From positions 1-64,000 of the forward strand of contig NZ_VZOV01000006.1 of assembly GCF_008801915.1 (NCBI RefSeq): 64,000 bases of DNA, read 5' to 3'. Position 1 is the first letter of the stretch; the number at the start of each line of letters is the position of its first letter. Source of the stretch: Cupriavidus gilardii. Lineage in GTDB: Bacteria > Pseudomonadota > Gammaproteobacteria > Burkholderiales > Burkholderiaceae. The position numbers and the translations under genes were made by a program. The notes under the pieces were generated by a model. The model was not told the DNA's origin, made no database searches, and saw nothing but the letters and a program-made list of their open reading frames with translations. Shown piece by piece: positions 17,601-27,033 of the stretch.

Positions 17601-20039
17601 GGCGCCGCATGGGATGCCGTGCAGGTGCGTATCGCAGCGTCGCAGGGCATCGTGGTACGCACGCTGGCGCCGCAGATCTCGCGCCAGTTGTTCGACGAGC
17701 ACGGCAATGTCCTGCCGAAGCCCGCCGGCCAGCCGGGCGCGCACCGCGTGCTGCCGGTCCGCTTCGAGGCGGAAGGGCGCGAGCACGTCCACTGGGTCAA
17801 GTTCGATGTGCAGACGGCCGGCAGCGAGGCGATATGGCACGCGCTGGATCGACGCGTGACCGGTGGGCGGGGCATGCCGGCCAGCGTGCCGATGCAGCTG
17901 TGCAGCGGCACGCGGATCTTCGACGTGCAGGTCATCGAGGACGTCGCGGGCCGCTCGCTGGCACAGCTGCTGCGCGAAGAGCCCACCGCGTTGCGCGCCA
18001 TCCATCCCGCCTCGTTCACGCGGGCGCTGCTGCGCGAACTGGTCGGCGGGCCCGGCGAGCAGGCCGGCGATCCAGCGGATGACCATGTCGTGGTCGAGCG
18101 CGGCTCCCGGCACTCGTTGAAGCGGATCGGCAACGGGCCGGCCGCACTGGCCGCGATGGGGCTGGCCGCACCCGGGCGGAGCGCGCTGCCGGTGCGCACC
18201 CATCTGCTGTGCCTGGACCAGATGATGCAGCCGCTCGATCTGGCGGTGCTCGAGGAGGTGGGCCGGCTGCAGCCGGACGCGGTGCTGCGCGGCTGGCTCG
18301 AGGATGCGGCCCGCCTGCAGCAGGACCTCGGGGCGTTGTTTCCCGGCACGGATGGTAGAGGGGGGAACGAGGTGTGGCCGCACGCGGGCCTGGTCGGCGC
18401 GATTCCGGCGGACGCGCTGCCAGAGCTGCGGCAGCGTGTCGAGACCGTCGTCGGCATGGCGGCCCTGGCCGCGCGCCTGCGCATTGCGCCCACCGGCCTG
18501 GCATGGTTGCGCAGTCTCGAGCCGGAACTGGCGGCGCCCTATGTGGCGGCGTTCGAGCGCCATCCGGTGCGCGCCAGCGAGCCGGCGGCGCCGGGGCTGC
18601 GTTTTGCCAGTATTGATGAGGCGCTTGCGCGGCGAGACGCGCATGGACGCTATGGCGGCACGGATGCGGCCACGCATGCCGCCCGCTTCGCCCTGACGGC
18701 GATCCATCCGCGGCCCCAGCCGTTGCCGTGGCGGCCGTCCGATGCGATGCAGACCGCGCCGGGCGGCACCATGTCGGCCATCCGCGCGTTGTCGCGGCTG
18801 GCCCAGGCGCCCGCGCGGGATCTTGCCGCGATCGTGCTCGGCGTGCTGGGCGGACGCGATGGCGCCGCGCGGACCTTCGCCACGCTGCCGGCGCGCCAGC
18901 GCATCGCGGCGTTCGACGCGATCGGCATGGCGCTGCATGCCGATGCGCGCGCCATCGCGGTCGACGACCAGCGCCGATTGCTGACGGCGCTGGCCGGCAC
19001 GCCGCTGGCCTGCCTGGATCTGAGCCCCTTCGCCGGGGCGCTGACCGACGCGCTGCTGGAAACGCTGCTGGCCGGCACCGGCGCGTCGCTGCGTCGGCTG
19101 GACCTGAGCGGCTGCTCGCGGCTGACGCCGCAGGCGCTGCGTCACGTGCAGGCGTATGCGCCGGCGTTGCGTACGCTGGACGTGCGCGCGATGCGGATGC
19201 CGGGCGACTGGATGCCGGGCGATCCGACGCTCGCCGAGCGCGCCGCCGCGCCGCTGGTCGCGCAGCCCGGCCCGCCGCAATCGCCGCTGCTGCATCTGCC
19301 CGCGCTCGAGGCGCTCGATCTGCGCGACAACGGCGCGCTGCAGACCGTGCGGCTTGACGCGCCGGCACTGCGGGTGCTGCGGCTGGACGGCTGCGCGGCG
19401 CTGCGCGAACTGCGGCTCGATGGCGCACGGCGGCTGAGCCGGCTCGACGCGCGCGGATGCATCGCGTTGCCCGAGCCGGCGCTGCGCGCGCTGGCGCGCG
19501 ACAACCCCGCGCTCGACGAGGTGCAGCTCGCGGGCTGCGGCCAGCTGCGCCATGCGGCGCTATGCGAGGCGCATCCCTGGTTGCTGGCGTGGCCATGGGA
19601 CGGCTGGACGGAACGTGGCCTCGCGCGCCTGCGCGAGTCGCTGTCCCGGCCCGACGGCGGCGCCTACCGGCCGATGCCGCGCTACGTGGTCCGGCAGGTC
19701 AACGAGTGGCTGCGCGAACGCGAACGGGCGGTGCAGGCGCTGAACCGGGTCTATCGCGACGCGAGCACGCCGCGGCGGCTGCGCGAGGCCGCCGAGGCGG
19801 CGCTGCTGGGCCGCGAGAGCGTGGCGCAGCGCGAGGCGGGCCAGGCCGCCGCCACGCTGATCGGCAATGCCACCGATTCGCAGCCGGCGCTGGGTATCGC
19901 CATGCTGCTGCCGGCGCTGTCTGCGGCCGGCAGGGAGGACAGCCGCATCGCGGCGGCGGCCGCGCTGGGCAGCCTGATTGCCATCCCTTCGCGCGACGAT
20001 GTCGCGCGGTGGGCGCAGCGCGATGCCGCGTCGCGGTAG
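14676..20039 (+). CDS. Giant ankyrin / nucleotidyltransferase / kinase-like / LRR protein
   Basis: 1787 residues from ATG at 14676, preceded by GGAGGG with 9-nt spacing. Domains in order: a helical N-terminus; ankyrin-like units at about 50-135 (ALREAVFAGDRRRVKDLL, LLEAGADCTARNRQGLTPLDLA); a Pol-beta-type nucleotidyltransferase motif at 550-566 (GLGSMSRGDMSPYSDFEY, as in GlnD or DUF294); a long helical region; a segment at about 1030-1200 that resembles the PI3/PI4-kinase-like fold (Lys1042 in WVKFDVQ; GDPADDH at 1131-1137; LLCLDQM near 1178); Cys-type leucine-rich repeats at about 1470-1630 (LRRLDLSGCSRLTPQAL); and a HEAT-like end. There is no signal peptide or membrane helix. This looks like an effector-type protein acting on a eukaryotic host or a large signalling enzyme; the kinase assignment is inference. 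Confidence 0.8.
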   Translation: MLSTVSTRIGTLVQLGAGLARDIEREIQNNLPRSIQRELQRDFPRDPGRDSEPQALREAVFAGDRRRVKDLLAGRPALACTADDDGDAPLHWAVRAAARHDADDWRVIVTCLLEAGADCTARNRQGLTPLDLAAQVPYDPAVLGALRAGDARAEQDIAGEAADAEGPIDEGAAAGGDGMTVQQGLHGIAAMLRAPVQPAVGEAWLLRRLSALYRDADADCAKSCLSCLRLLLQRYPALDRTRRDDMVALYEALVRVWMRGSHWNEGYCYAHHARRLLPAGAHGGAVLDAAIDRLEAAMVREHLSQWTPRAQVLLRAALFDLGTQCASAAAPIRMLERAHCLFQALARMESLMAVHGMALAPEEDPREALPTRQLSGAIATALDGLRRTAKGAAEFIDVAQRVLLLAESAGAIGLHAHGAAWCDSVVRNVVQEECVAALKSYDCGAHRAMAQTLRSGSAALAAPAEPPRALWRALRDSLDALRAQAAADLAQVELPEASDRAALCDWQTPLPIEALQERLTARYRTLVAQIARACRHWMMAEPPCAFAIVGLGSMSRGDMSPYSDFEYALLLAEPAPADSLAHAWFVRFRRLFDLAVCSLGETAPGADHPLPAPGGFEIDAGVRVAASGLAWAGTPEQLADALRQRSTANANAHPDADQGLYFSLLTPCLAHGEPALIRRLSAAMAAVLDVPLRADDPGQLCAREDLALRQLQADMMRLGEAAARPAVSGFDLKHGYRGPLVHTLTSLALLSGHHQAPPRTALARLDALKRFSAPFLADWRWAIAVVQTLRCRLQLQARRREELADAAWSQSERHLLQAVQDRVVRPLRAALSVLAGIGQVPSWPVGAAVRALRRLDDCDPALHPLVPGGAARPLSLEATRSLAATLAVRRAPAAELRRHYEAAMAGVPREDAMRRWGVWRDALCAVPGNEGRMRTLGIVPWPDGWRAQWAERQAAFRARLDGWLVDGGSQARAVWGAAWDAVQVRIAASQGIVVRTLAPQISRQLFDEHGNVLPKPAGQPGAHRVLPVRFEAEGREHVHWVKFDVQTAGSEAIWHALDRRVTGGRGMPASVPMQLCSGTRIFDVQVIEDVAGRSLAQLLREEPTALRAIHPASFTRALLRELVGGPGEQAGDPADDHVVVERGSRHSLKRIGNGPAALAAMGLAAPGRSALPVRTHLLCLDQMMQPLDLAVLEEVGRLQPDAVLRGWLEDAARLQQDLGALFPGTDGRGGNEVWPHAGLVGAIPADALPELRQRVETVVGMAALAARLRIAPTGLAWLRSLEPELAAPYVAAFERHPVRASEPAAPGLRFASIDEALARRDAHGRYGGTDAATHAARFALTAIHPRPQPLPWRPSDAMQTAPGGTMSAIRALSRLAQAPARDLAAIVLGVLGGRDGAARTFATLPARQRIAAFDAIGMALHADARAIAVDDQRRLLTALAGTPLACLDLSPFAGALTDALLETLLAGTGASLRRLDLSGCSRLTPQALRHVQAYAPALRTLDVRAMRMPGDWMPGDPTLAERAAAPLVAQPGPPQSPLLHLPALEALDLRDNGALQTVRLDAPALRVLRLDGCAALRELRLDGARRLSRLDARGCIALPEPALRALARDNPALDEVQLAGCGQLRHAALCEAHPWLLAWPWDGWTERGLARLRESLSRPDGGAYRPMPRYVVRQVNEWLRERERAVQALNRVYRDASTPRRLREAAEAALLGRESVAQREAGQAAATLIGNATDSQPALGIAMLLPALSAAGREDSRIAAAAALGSLIAIPSRDDVARWAQRDAASR

Positions 20040-20080
20040 CAGTGCGGTAGCGCTAGCGGTGCGGGGCTGGCCGCGCCGGC

Positions 20081-20929
20081 TCAATGCGGCGGCTCGTTGC
20101 TGTCCGCCGCACGGGTGGCGGGGCTCGCCGCCGCGCCGGTGCCCGTCGCCGCGGCCGGCTCCGCGCCCGTGCCCGTGGTGCGCAGATGCGGCCGCAACGC
20201 CTCCATCATCTCGATCGGCACCGGAAAGACGATGGTCGAGCTGCGATCGCCCGCTACCTGCGTCAGCGTCTGCAGATAGCGCAGCTGCATCGCCTGCGGC
20301 TGCCGGGACAGCATCTGCGCCGCCTCCAGCAGCTTCTCGGAGGCCTGCAGCTCGCCCTCTGCGTGGATCACCTTGGCGCGCCGCTCGCGCTCGGCCTCGG
20401 CCTGGCGCGCAATCGCCCGCACCATCGATTCGTTCAGGTCGACATGCTTGATCTCGACGTTGGAGACCTTGATGCCCCAGGCGTCGGTCTGCGCGTCCAG
20501 CACCTTCTGGATGTCCAGGTTCAGCTTCTCGCGCTCGGACAGCATCTCGTCCAGATCGTGCTTGCCGAGCACCGCGCGCAGCGTGGTCTGGGCAAGCTGG
20601 CTGGTGGCCTCGAGAAAGTTGGCCACCTGGATGATCGCGTTCTGCGGATCGACGACGCGGAAGTAGACCACCGCGTTGACCTTGACCGAGACGTTGTCGC
20701 GCGAGATCACGTCCTGGGCCGGCACGTCCATCACCACGGTGCGCAGATCGACCCGCACCATCTGCTGGATCACCGGCAGCACCAGCACCAGCCCCGGGCC
20801 CTTGACGCGCCAGAACCGGCCCAGCATGAACACCACGCCGCGTTCGTACTCGCGCAGCACGCGGAAGGCGGAGAAGATCAGCAGGGCCAGCAGGATGACG
20901 AGGGTGCCGGCGCTGAGGCTGAAGATCAT
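20081..20929 (-). CDS. Slipin: stomatin/prohibitin-family (SPFH) membrane protein
   Basis: 282 residues starting [21 protein letters not shown], a single N-terminal membrane helix. The SPFH/Band 7 domain follows ([59 protein letters not shown]), then a helical region ([20 protein letters not shown]) and an Ala/Thr-rich tail. Slipins scaffold membrane microdomains and are partnered by NfeD proteases. Its ATG overlaps the stop of the NfeD gene by 4 bp (ATGA), so the two are translationally coupled. This pairing is the conserved stomatin operon. Confidence 0.93.
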   Translation of the reverse strand: MIFSLSAGTLVILLALLIFSAFRVLREYERGVVFMLGRFWRVKGPGLVLVLPVIQQMVRVDLRTVVMDVPAQDVISRDNVSVKVNAVVYFRVVDPQNAIIQVANFLEATSQLAQTTLRAVLGKHDLDEMLSEREKLNLDIQKVLDAQTDAWGIKVSNVEIKHVDLNESMVRAIARQAEAERERRAKVIHAEGELQASEKLLEAAQMLSRQPQAMQLRYLQTLTQVAGDRSSTIVFPVPIEMMEALRPHLRTTGTGAEPAAATGTGAAASPATRAADSNEPPH

Positions 20930-22476
20930 GGTCGGTCTCCTTGTGGGGACGTGGGGGACGTGGGGGAGGGCGGCGGCGGCCGCGTCGGCGATGCATCGGC
21001 GGCCAGACTGTCGACGGGCTCGACGTCGAGCACCAGCCCCTGGCGGCCGGTCACGCGCACGGCCTGGCCGGTCTGCAGCGGCGCCGCGCTGCGCACGCGC
21101 CAGCGTTCGCCCTGCACCTCGGCCCAGCCGTCGTCGATGACGCGGCCGGCATTGCCGACCACGCGGGTGTCGGCGATCACCGCGGGCTGGCGGCGCGCGC
21201 GCACGGCGGCCGCCGACACGCCGAAGCTGAGCGCGGCGGCGGCCAGCGACAGCGTGCCGATCATCCACAGCGGCACGCCGAAGCCGGGGATGTCGGTGTC
21301 GATCAGCATCACGGCGCCCAGCGCGAATGCGACGATGCCGCCCAGGCCGAGCGCGCCGAAGCTCGGCAGGAAGGCCTCGGCGACCATGCAGCCGATGCCC
21401 AGCGCGATCAGCGCCAGGCCGGCGTAATTGATCGGCAGCATCTGCAGCGCGAACAGCGCCAGCAGCAGGCAGATCGCGCCGGCCACGCCGGGCAGCACCA
21501 TGCCGGGTGTCGAGAACTCGAAGATCAGCCCGTAGATGCCGATCATCATCAGGATCAGCGCGACGCTCGGCTCGGTCAGCACGGCCAGCAGCCGATAGCG
21601 CCAGTCGGGTTCGAGCTCGACCACGCTGGCCTGCGCGGTGCGCAGCGTGCGCGACGCGCCGGCCGCGACCACGGCGCGCCCGTCGACCGCGCGCAGCAGC
21701 GCCGGCACGTCTGGCGCGATCAGGTCGACCACGCGCTGCGCCGCGGCCTCGTCGGCCGACAGGCTGACCGCCTCGCGCACCGCGCGCTCGGCCCATTCGG
21801 CATTGCGCCCGCGCAGCTGCGCCAGGCCGCGGATATAGGCGGCGGCATCGTGCAGCTGCTTGCGCTCGAGGGTGTCGAGCCTGTCGTCTTCCTTGCTGTC
21901 CTTGTCCTTGCGGTCCGAGGCGGCGCCGGCCGGCGCGCTGGCGGCGCCCGCGGAAGCCGGACCGCGATCGGCCGGCCGCTCGGCGCGCTGGCGCCGCTCC
22001 AGCTCCCGTTCCCGCTCCCGCTCCGGGCCGCCGATGCCGAGCCGCACCGGGCTGGCCGCCCCGAGGTTGGTGCCCGGCGCCATCGCGGCCAGATGGCTGG
22101 CGTACAGGATGTAGGTGCCGGCGCTGGCGGCGCGTGCCCCGCCCGGATAGACGTAGCCGAGCACCGGTACCGGGCTGGCGAGGATGTCCTGGATGATCTG
22201 CCGCATCGACGGGTCCAGGCCGCCGGGCGTGTCCATCTCGAGCACGATCAGCTGGGCGCCGGCCTGGCGGGCCTGCTCGAAGCCGCGCCGCACGAAGCTG
22301 GCGCTGGCCGGGCCCACCGCGCCCTTGAGCGGGATCAGGTAGACCGGCGCGGCCGCCGCGGGCTGCGCACGCGCGCGGTCCGCCGTGCCGCCTGGCTGCG
22401 CCAGGGCCAGCGTCATGCCGACGATCAGCAGCAGGGCGGCGGCGAACCGCCGCGCGAAGCTTGCCTGTGCGTTCAT
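20926..22476 (-). CDS. NfeD-family ClpP-class membrane serine protease (stomatin operon partner)
   Basis: 516 residues from ATG at 22476, beginning with a signal peptide ([20 protein letters not shown]). The periplasmic protease domain shows [34 protein letters not shown] and [11 protein letters not shown], whose Ser-Ala-Gly carries the catalytic serine. An Arg/Glu/Asp-rich insertion follows, then four to five transmembrane helices ([21 protein letters not shown] and others) and the C-terminal NfeD OB-fold domain ([21 protein letters not shown]). Homologues cleave the C-terminal region of their cognate stomatin. It is coupled to the downstream slipin gene. Confidence 0.92.
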   Translation of the reverse strand: MNAQASFARRFAAALLLIVGMTLALAQPGGTADRARAQPAAAAPVYLIPLKGAVGPASASFVRRGFEQARQAGAQLIVLEMDTPGGLDPSMRQIIQDILASPVPVLGYVYPGGARAASAGTYILYASHLAAMAPGTNLGAASPVRLGIGGPERERERELERRQRAERPADRGPASAGAASAPAGAASDRKDKDSKEDDRLDTLERKQLHDAAAYIRGLAQLRGRNAEWAERAVREAVSLSADEAAAQRVVDLIAPDVPALLRAVDGRAVVAAGASRTLRTAQASVVELEPDWRYRLLAVLTEPSVALILMMIGIYGLIFEFSTPGMVLPGVAGAICLLLALFALQMLPINYAGLALIALGIGCMVAEAFLPSFGALGLGGIVAFALGAVMLIDTDIPGFGVPLWMIGTLSLAAAALSFGVSAAAVRARRQPAVIADTRVVGNAGRVIDDGWAEVQGERWRVRSAAPLQTGQAVRVTGRQGLVLDVEPVDSLAADASPTRPPPPSPTSPTSPQGDRP

Positions 22477-22807
22477 GGGTCTGCGCGCGCGAATGGGAAG
22501 GAGCGTGGACACCGCGGCTACGCCGTGCCAACGCTGCGCGAAAGCGCGACAGCGGTTCAACGACCGGCCTGTCTTTCCCGCGAAGGCGGAAATCCAGCGT
22601 CGTCGAACGTCGCTGGGCTCCCGCATGCGCGGGGACGACGAGGTGCGTCAGCCGTCCAGGGCACGTTGCGGCGCCGATTTCAGTGTAGGCGACACGACAC
22701 CGCTTGCCCGGGACGGTGGCGTGGTCTTGGCGGCGCAGCCGTCGCGCCTTGCCGGCTGCGGGTACGATGGCGGGATTGCCGACGCGCCAGAACGGAGAAT
22801 CCGCATC
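22477..22807. other. Intergenic region with a dispersed inverted repeat and the ybfB-type promoter
   Basis: The 331-bp space between divergent genes contains a TTCCCGC-type repeat (22573-22642). Near its right end is a TACGAT -10-like box (about 22762-22767) and AACGGAGAAT, the ribosome-binding site of the next gene. I see no gene in it. Confidence 0.5.
22573..22642. repeat. TTCCCGC/GCGGGA-type dispersed repeat (REP-like)
   Basis: TTTCCCGCGAAGGCGGAAA-TCCAGCG is followed by CGCTGGG-CTCCCGCATGCGCGGGGA, two hairpins in inverted orientation flanked by CCAGCG/CGCTGG. A related copy lies at 54013-54074. The layout matches the widespread proteobacterial REP-type pairs. Confidence 0.6.
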
Positions 22808-24064
22808 GTGTCAGTCTCGCCTTCCCGCAATCCCGAGCTGGTCGACGGCGCGCTCGCCGGCAGCCAGGCCGGCCGTCCCGGCGCCTGGGCGGTCGCGCTC
22901 GGCGGCCTCGTTTCGCTGGCCGTCGCCATGGGCATCGGCCGCTTCGCCTTCACCCCGTTACTGCCGATGATGCTGCACGACGGCAGCGTGACGCTGCATC
23001 AGGGCGGCTGGATCGCGACCTGGAACTACATCGGCTATTTCGCCGGCGCGCTGGCCTGCCTGCTGATCCGCCCCGATGCGGCGCGCATGGTGCGCTGGGG
23101 GCTGGCCGCCACCGTCGCGCTGACGCTGGCGATGGCGCTGCCGCTGGGCATGCTGTCGTGGTCGCTGTGGCGGGCCGCGGCCGGCGTCGCCAGCGCGTTC
23201 GTGCTGGTCTATACCGCGGCCTGGTGCATGCAGCGGCTGGCCGAGGCGGGCAAGCCGGCGCTCGGCGGCCTGATCTTCTGCGGGCCGGGCATCGGCATCG
23301 TCGCCACCGGGGTATCGGCCTTCGGCATGGTCGGCATGAACTGGAGCGCGGCCTGGGGCTGGATCGCGTTCGGCGTGCTGGCGCTGCTGCTGGTGGCGGC
23401 CGTATGGCGCATCTTCCGGCCCGACGCGGCGCCCCGCACGGCCCCGGCGTCGGCCTCGGCCGCCGCCGCACCGGCGCGGATGGCGGCGATGTCGGGCGAG
23501 GCCTGGGCGCTGACCGTGGCCTACGGGCTGGCGGGCTTCGGCTACATCATCACCGCGACCTTCCTGCCGGTGATCGCGCGCGATGCGATGCCCGGCTCGC
23601 TGTGGGCGGACCTGTTCTGGCCGCTGTTCGGCGTCGCGGTGGCGCTTGGCGCGCTGACGGCCGTGCGCATCGGCGTGCGGCACGACAACCGCGTGCTGCT
23701 GGCGCTGGCCTATGGCATGCAGGCGACGGGCGTCGCGATCGCGGCGGTATGGCCGACGCTGGCCGGCTTCGCGCTGAGCAGCCTGCTGGCCGGCCTGCCG
23801 TTCACCGCGCTGGTGCTGTTCGCCATGCACGAGGCGCGGCGGCTCGCCGGCGACCAGGCGCCGCGGCTGATCGGGCTGATGACGGCCGCCTACGGGCTCG
23901 GGCAGATCGTCGGGCCGCCGTTCGCGACCGCGCTGGTGGCCCGCACCGGCGGCTTTGCCGCGTCGTTGGCGGGGGCGGCGCTGGCGCTGCTGGTCGGCGC
24001 GCTGATCTATCTGTGGCTGCGCCGGGTCGCCCCGTTGCCGTCCGCCGCGGCGCCGCAGGCCTGA
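22808..24064 (+). CDS. YbfB/YjiJ-type MFS transporter
   Basis: 418 residues from GTG at 22808, with GGAG 10 nt upstream; the upstream in-frame sequence crosses a repeat and is not protein-like. The first helix ends in the family signature [16 protein letters not shown], characteristic of the YbfB/YjiJ branch of the major facilitator superfamily. Twelve hydrophobic segments are visible, including [20 protein letters not shown] and [18 protein letters not shown]. The substrate is unknown. The downstream class II aldolase gene is on the same strand at 110 bp. Confidence 0.85.
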   Translation: MSVSPSRNPELVDGALAGSQAGRPGAWAVALGGLVSLAVAMGIGRFAFTPLLPMMLHDGSVTLHQGGWIATWNYIGYFAGALACLLIRPDAARMVRWGLAATVALTLAMALPLGMLSWSLWRAAAGVASAFVLVYTAAWCMQRLAEAGKPALGGLIFCGPGIGIVATGVSAFGMVGMNWSAAWGWIAFGVLALLLVAAVWRIFRPDAAPRTAPASASAAAAPARMAAMSGEAWALTVAYGLAGFGYIITATFLPVIARDAMPGSLWADLFWPLFGVAVALGALTAVRIGVRHDNRVLLALAYGMQATGVAIAAVWPTLAGFALSSLLAGLPFTALVLFAMHEARRLAGDQAPRLIGLMTAAYGLGQIVGPPFATALVARTGGFAASLAGAALALLVGALIYLWLRRVAPLPSAAAPQA

Positions 24065-24173
24065 GTCCGCGGGGGCGGTCCACGGGCCCGCGCGCTTCGG
24101 CTACAGTATCGCCTTCGCCGCCATCGGCGGCCGGCTTCCGGGCCGGCATCGCCGAGCGCGCAAGGAGCCATCG

Positions 24174-24959
24174 ATGTCCTTCGCCCTGCAACCCGCCCGC
24201 GCCACCGGCGCTTCCGCCAACGCTCCGGCCGCCATGTCGGACGCGGAGCGCCGCGTGCGCGTCGACCTGGCCGCGGCGTATCGCCTGTCCGCGCTGGCCG
24301 GCTGGGACGACCTGATCTACACGCATATCTCGGCCACGGTGCCGGACGAGCCCGATCACTTCCTGATCAATCCGTTCGGCCATGCCTTCGACGAGATCCG
24401 CGCGTCCGACCTGGTCAAGATCAACGGCCGCGGCGAGGTCGTCGGCGACAGCGCGCACCCGGTCAACGTGACCGGGTTTGCGCTGCACGCGGCAGTGCAC
24501 GCCGCGCGTCCGGACGCGGTCTGCGTGATGCACCTGCACAATACCGCCGGCGTTGCCGTATCGGCCCAGGCCGACGGCTTGCTGCCGCTGTCGCAGCATG
24601 CGATGCGCTTCCACGGCCGGCTCGCCTATCACGACTACGAGGGCCTGGCCTTCACGCCGGCCGAGGGCGCGCGGCTGACCGCCTCGCTGGGCGGCCATCC
24701 CGCGATGCTGCTGCGCAACCACGGCACGCTGACGGTCGGCCGTACCGTGGCCGAGGCCTATGTGCTGATGGCCACGCTGATCAAGGCCTGCGAAATCCAG
24801 CTCGGCGCGCTGACCGCGACGCGCGTGGTGCTGCCCACGGTCGAGGTCGCGACGCGGACCTCGGCGCAGCTCGACGACGGCGGCGCCGTCGAGGGCGCGC
24901 TGGAATGGCCGTCGCTGCTGCGCAAACTCGATAAAATCGATCCTTCCTTTCGGGACTGA
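24174..24959 (+). CDS. Class II aldolase/adducin family protein
   Basis: 261 residues, with AAGGAGCC 6 nt before the ATG. The class II aldolase fold is clear: YRLSALAGWDDLIYTHISA, FLINPFGHAFDEIRASDLVKI, VTGFALHAAVHAARPD and the zinc-ligand histidines in MHLHNTAG, with a further LRNHGTLTVGRTVAEAY. Family members cleave or epimerise sugar phosphates or are non-enzymatic. The length and features resemble the uncharacterised SgaE-like group. It precedes a tautomerase gene by 54 bp, suggesting a shared transcript. Confidence 0.87.
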   Translation: MSFALQPARATGASANAPAAMSDAERRVRVDLAAAYRLSALAGWDDLIYTHISATVPDEPDHFLINPFGHAFDEIRASDLVKINGRGEVVGDSAHPVNVTGFALHAAVHAARPDAVCVMHLHNTAGVAVSAQADGLLPLSQHAMRFHGRLAYHDYEGLAFTPAEGARLTASLGGHPAMLLRNHGTLTVGRTVAEAYVLMATLIKACEIQLGALTATRVVLPTVEVATRTSAQLDDGGAVEGALEWPSLLRKLDKIDPSFRD

Positions 24960-25013
24960 GGCCGCGACCGCCGCAGTCCGCGCACCATCCATCGATAACA
25001 ACAGGAGCCATCC

Positions 25014-25202
25014 ATGCCGACTTTCCACGTAGAGATGTTCGAGGGCCGCACCGTCGAGCAGAAGCGCAAGTTCGTCGAGGAAGTGACCCGCGTCACCTGC
25101 GAAACCCTCGGCTGCTCGGCCGGCGCGGTCGACATCATCATCACCGACGTCAAGCGCGAGAACTGGGCCACCGGCGGCGAGCTGTGGGCCGACAAGAAGT
25201 AA
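25014..25202 (+). CDS. 4-oxalocrotonate tautomerase family protein
   Basis: 62 residues, exactly the family size. Pro2 becomes the catalytic N-terminal proline after Met removal (MPTFHVEMFEGRTVEQKRKF), and an arginine lies in DVKRENWATGG, where family members bind the carboxylate. These enzymes tautomerise 2-hydroxymuconate-like keto-enol substrates as hexamers. AACAGGAGCC precedes the ATG by 6 nt. No aromatic catabolic cluster surrounds it, so the substrate is open. Confidence 0.93.
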   Translation: MPTFHVEMFEGRTVEQKRKFVEEVTRVTCETLGCSAGAVDIIITDVKRENWATGGELWADKK

Positions 25203-25290
25203 CGCGCGCAATCCTCGGCATCATCGCCATCCTCGTTTCTTTCCCCGGGCATCCACGAACCGGCGCGTCGCGCCCCTGTACGGAACCGTC

Positions 25291-26322
25291 ATGCAGCATT
25301 TCGCCTCGGACAATTACGCCGGCTTCTGCCCGGAATCGCTGAAGTACTTCCTCGAAGCCAACGGCAGCGGGCACGAGCAGGCCTACGGCGACGATTCGTG
25401 GACGCAGAAGGTCTGCGACCGGATCCGCGACCTGTTCCAGACCGACTGCGAAGTGTTCTTCGTGTTCAACGGCACGGCGGCCAATTCGCTGGCGCTGTCG
25501 GCGCTGTGCCAGTCGTATCACTCCGTGATCTGTCACGAGCTCGCGCACATCGAGACCGACGAATGCGGCGGGCCGGAATTCTTCTCCAACGGCTCGAAGC
25601 TGCTGACCGCGCCGGGCGCCAACGGCAAGCTGACGCCGGACGCGGTCGAGGCGCTGGTCACGCGCCGCAACGACATCCACTATCCGAAGCCCAAGGTGGT
25701 GTCGCTGACGCAGTCGACCGAGGTCGGCACCGTCTATACGGTCGAGGAAGTGCGCGCGATCTCGGCGATCGCCAAGCGGCGCCAGCTGCGGGTCCATATG
25801 GACGGCGCGCGCTTTGCGAACGCGGTGGCGTCGCTCGGCGTGCATCCGTCCGAGATCACCTGGCGCGCCGGCGTCGACGTGCTGTGTTTCGGCGGCACCA
25901 AGAACGGCCTGCCGGTCGGCGAGGCGGTGGTGTTCTTCGACCGCAAGCTGGCCGAGGACTTCGCCTATCGCGTCAAGCAGGCCGGCCAGCTGGCCTCGAA
26001 GATGCGCTTCATTTCGGCGCCGTGGCTGGGCCTGCTGGAGAACGACGTGTGGCTGGCCAACGCGCGCCATGCCAATGCGATGGCGCAGCTGCTGCACGAT
26101 CGCATCGCCAGCATTCCCGGCGTGCGCATCATGTTCCCGACCCAGGCCAATGCCGTGTTCGCCGAGCTGCCGCTGCCTGCGATCGAGGCGCTGCGCGCGC
26201 GCGGCTGGCGCTTCTATACCTTCATCGGCGCCGGCGGCTGCCGCTTCATGTGCTCGTGGGATCTGCAGCCCGAGACCGTCGAGGCGCTGGCGGCGGACAT
26301 GCGCCAGGTCTGCGCCGCGTGA
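25291..26322 (+). CDS. ltaE: Low-specificity L-threonine aldolase
   Basis: 343 residues. This PLP enzyme of fold type I cleaves L-threonine and L-allo-threonine to glycine and acetaldehyde. The start FASDNYAGFCPESLKYFLEA is typical; substrate-site residues appear in HIETDECGGPEFFSNG, the cofactor aspartate in VHMDGARFANA and the Schiff-base lysine in CFGGTKNGLPVG. It acts in the cytoplasm as a tetramer. It stands between a tautomerase and a NUDIX hydrolase gene on the same strand. Confidence 0.93.
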   Translation: MQHFASDNYAGFCPESLKYFLEANGSGHEQAYGDDSWTQKVCDRIRDLFQTDCEVFFVFNGTAANSLALSALCQSYHSVICHELAHIETDECGGPEFFSNGSKLLTAPGANGKLTPDAVEALVTRRNDIHYPKPKVVSLTQSTEVGTVYTVEEVRAISAIAKRRQLRVHMDGARFANAVASLGVHPSEITWRAGVDVLCFGGTKNGLPVGEAVVFFDRKLAEDFAYRVKQAGQLASKMRFISAPWLGLLENDVWLANARHANAMAQLLHDRIASIPGVRIMFPTQANAVFAELPLPAIEALRARGWRFYTFIGAGGCRFMCSWDLQPETVEALAADMRQVCAA

Positions 26323-26390
26323 TCGCGGTCTGACTCCGGCGCGCTGCGCCTTCTAACAGCATTGAGCAAACCGCAAACAGGAATCGAGCC

Positions 26391-26978
26391 ATGCCCTCCT
26401 ATCGCTACTGTCCCCATTGCGGCACGCCGCTGGTGGCGCTGCCGATGTCCGGGCGCGAACGCATGGCCTGCGTGCAGGACGGCTGCCAGTTCGTCCAGTG
26501 GGACAACCCGCTGCCCGTGCTGGCCGCCGTGGTCGAGTACGAGGGCAAGCTGCTGCTGGCACGCAATGCCGCGTGGCCGCCGTCGATGTACGCGCTGGTC
26601 ACCGGTTTTCTGGAGCGCGACGAAACGCCGGAGGCCGGCGTGGCGCGCGAGCTGAAGGAAGAGACCAATCTCGATGCGCAGTCGGTGTCGCTGATCGGCG
26701 TCTACGAATTCATGCGCAAGAACGAACTGATCATCGCCTATCACGTGCGCGCCACCGGCACCATCGCGCTGTCGGAGGAGCTGGCCGACTACAAGCTGGT
26801 GGCGCCGGAAAAGATGCGGATCTGGAGTGCCGGCACCGGCTTCGCGGTGGCCGACTGGCTGGCGGCGCGCGGCTATCCGGTGCGCTTCTTCGACCGCCAG
26901 ACCGGCGAGGACATCCCCGACCCGCGCGAGGCTGCGCGGGCGGAGGGCACCGGCGCGACGCTACAATACCGGCCATGA
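26391..26978 (+). CDS. NUDIX hydrolase with N-terminal zinc ribbon
   Basis: 195 residues. The N-terminus has a zinc-ribbon-like CPHCG and CVQDGC (about 7-32), as found in NADH pyrophosphatases of the NudC type. The NUDIX box follows near 81-103: GFLERDETPEAGVARELKEE, fitting Gx5Ex7REUxEExGU. These enzymes hydrolyse nucleoside diphosphates linked to another moiety. It is shorter than E. coli NudC, lacking the large N-terminal domain, so a NudC-like activity is only possible. Confidence 0.88.
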   Translation: MPSYRYCPHCGTPLVALPMSGRERMACVQDGCQFVQWDNPLPVLAAVVEYEGKLLLARNAAWPPSMYALVTGFLERDETPEAGVARELKEETNLDAQSVSLIGVYEFMRKNELIIAYHVRATGTIALSEELADYKLVAPEKMRIWSAGTGFAVADWLAARGYPVRFFDRQTGEDIPDPREAARAEGTGATLQYRP

Positions 26979-27033
26979 AGCCTCACGGAAGGCTTGCCGA
27001 CATCGCCCATACCAAGGAAGCAAGGAAGAGACC

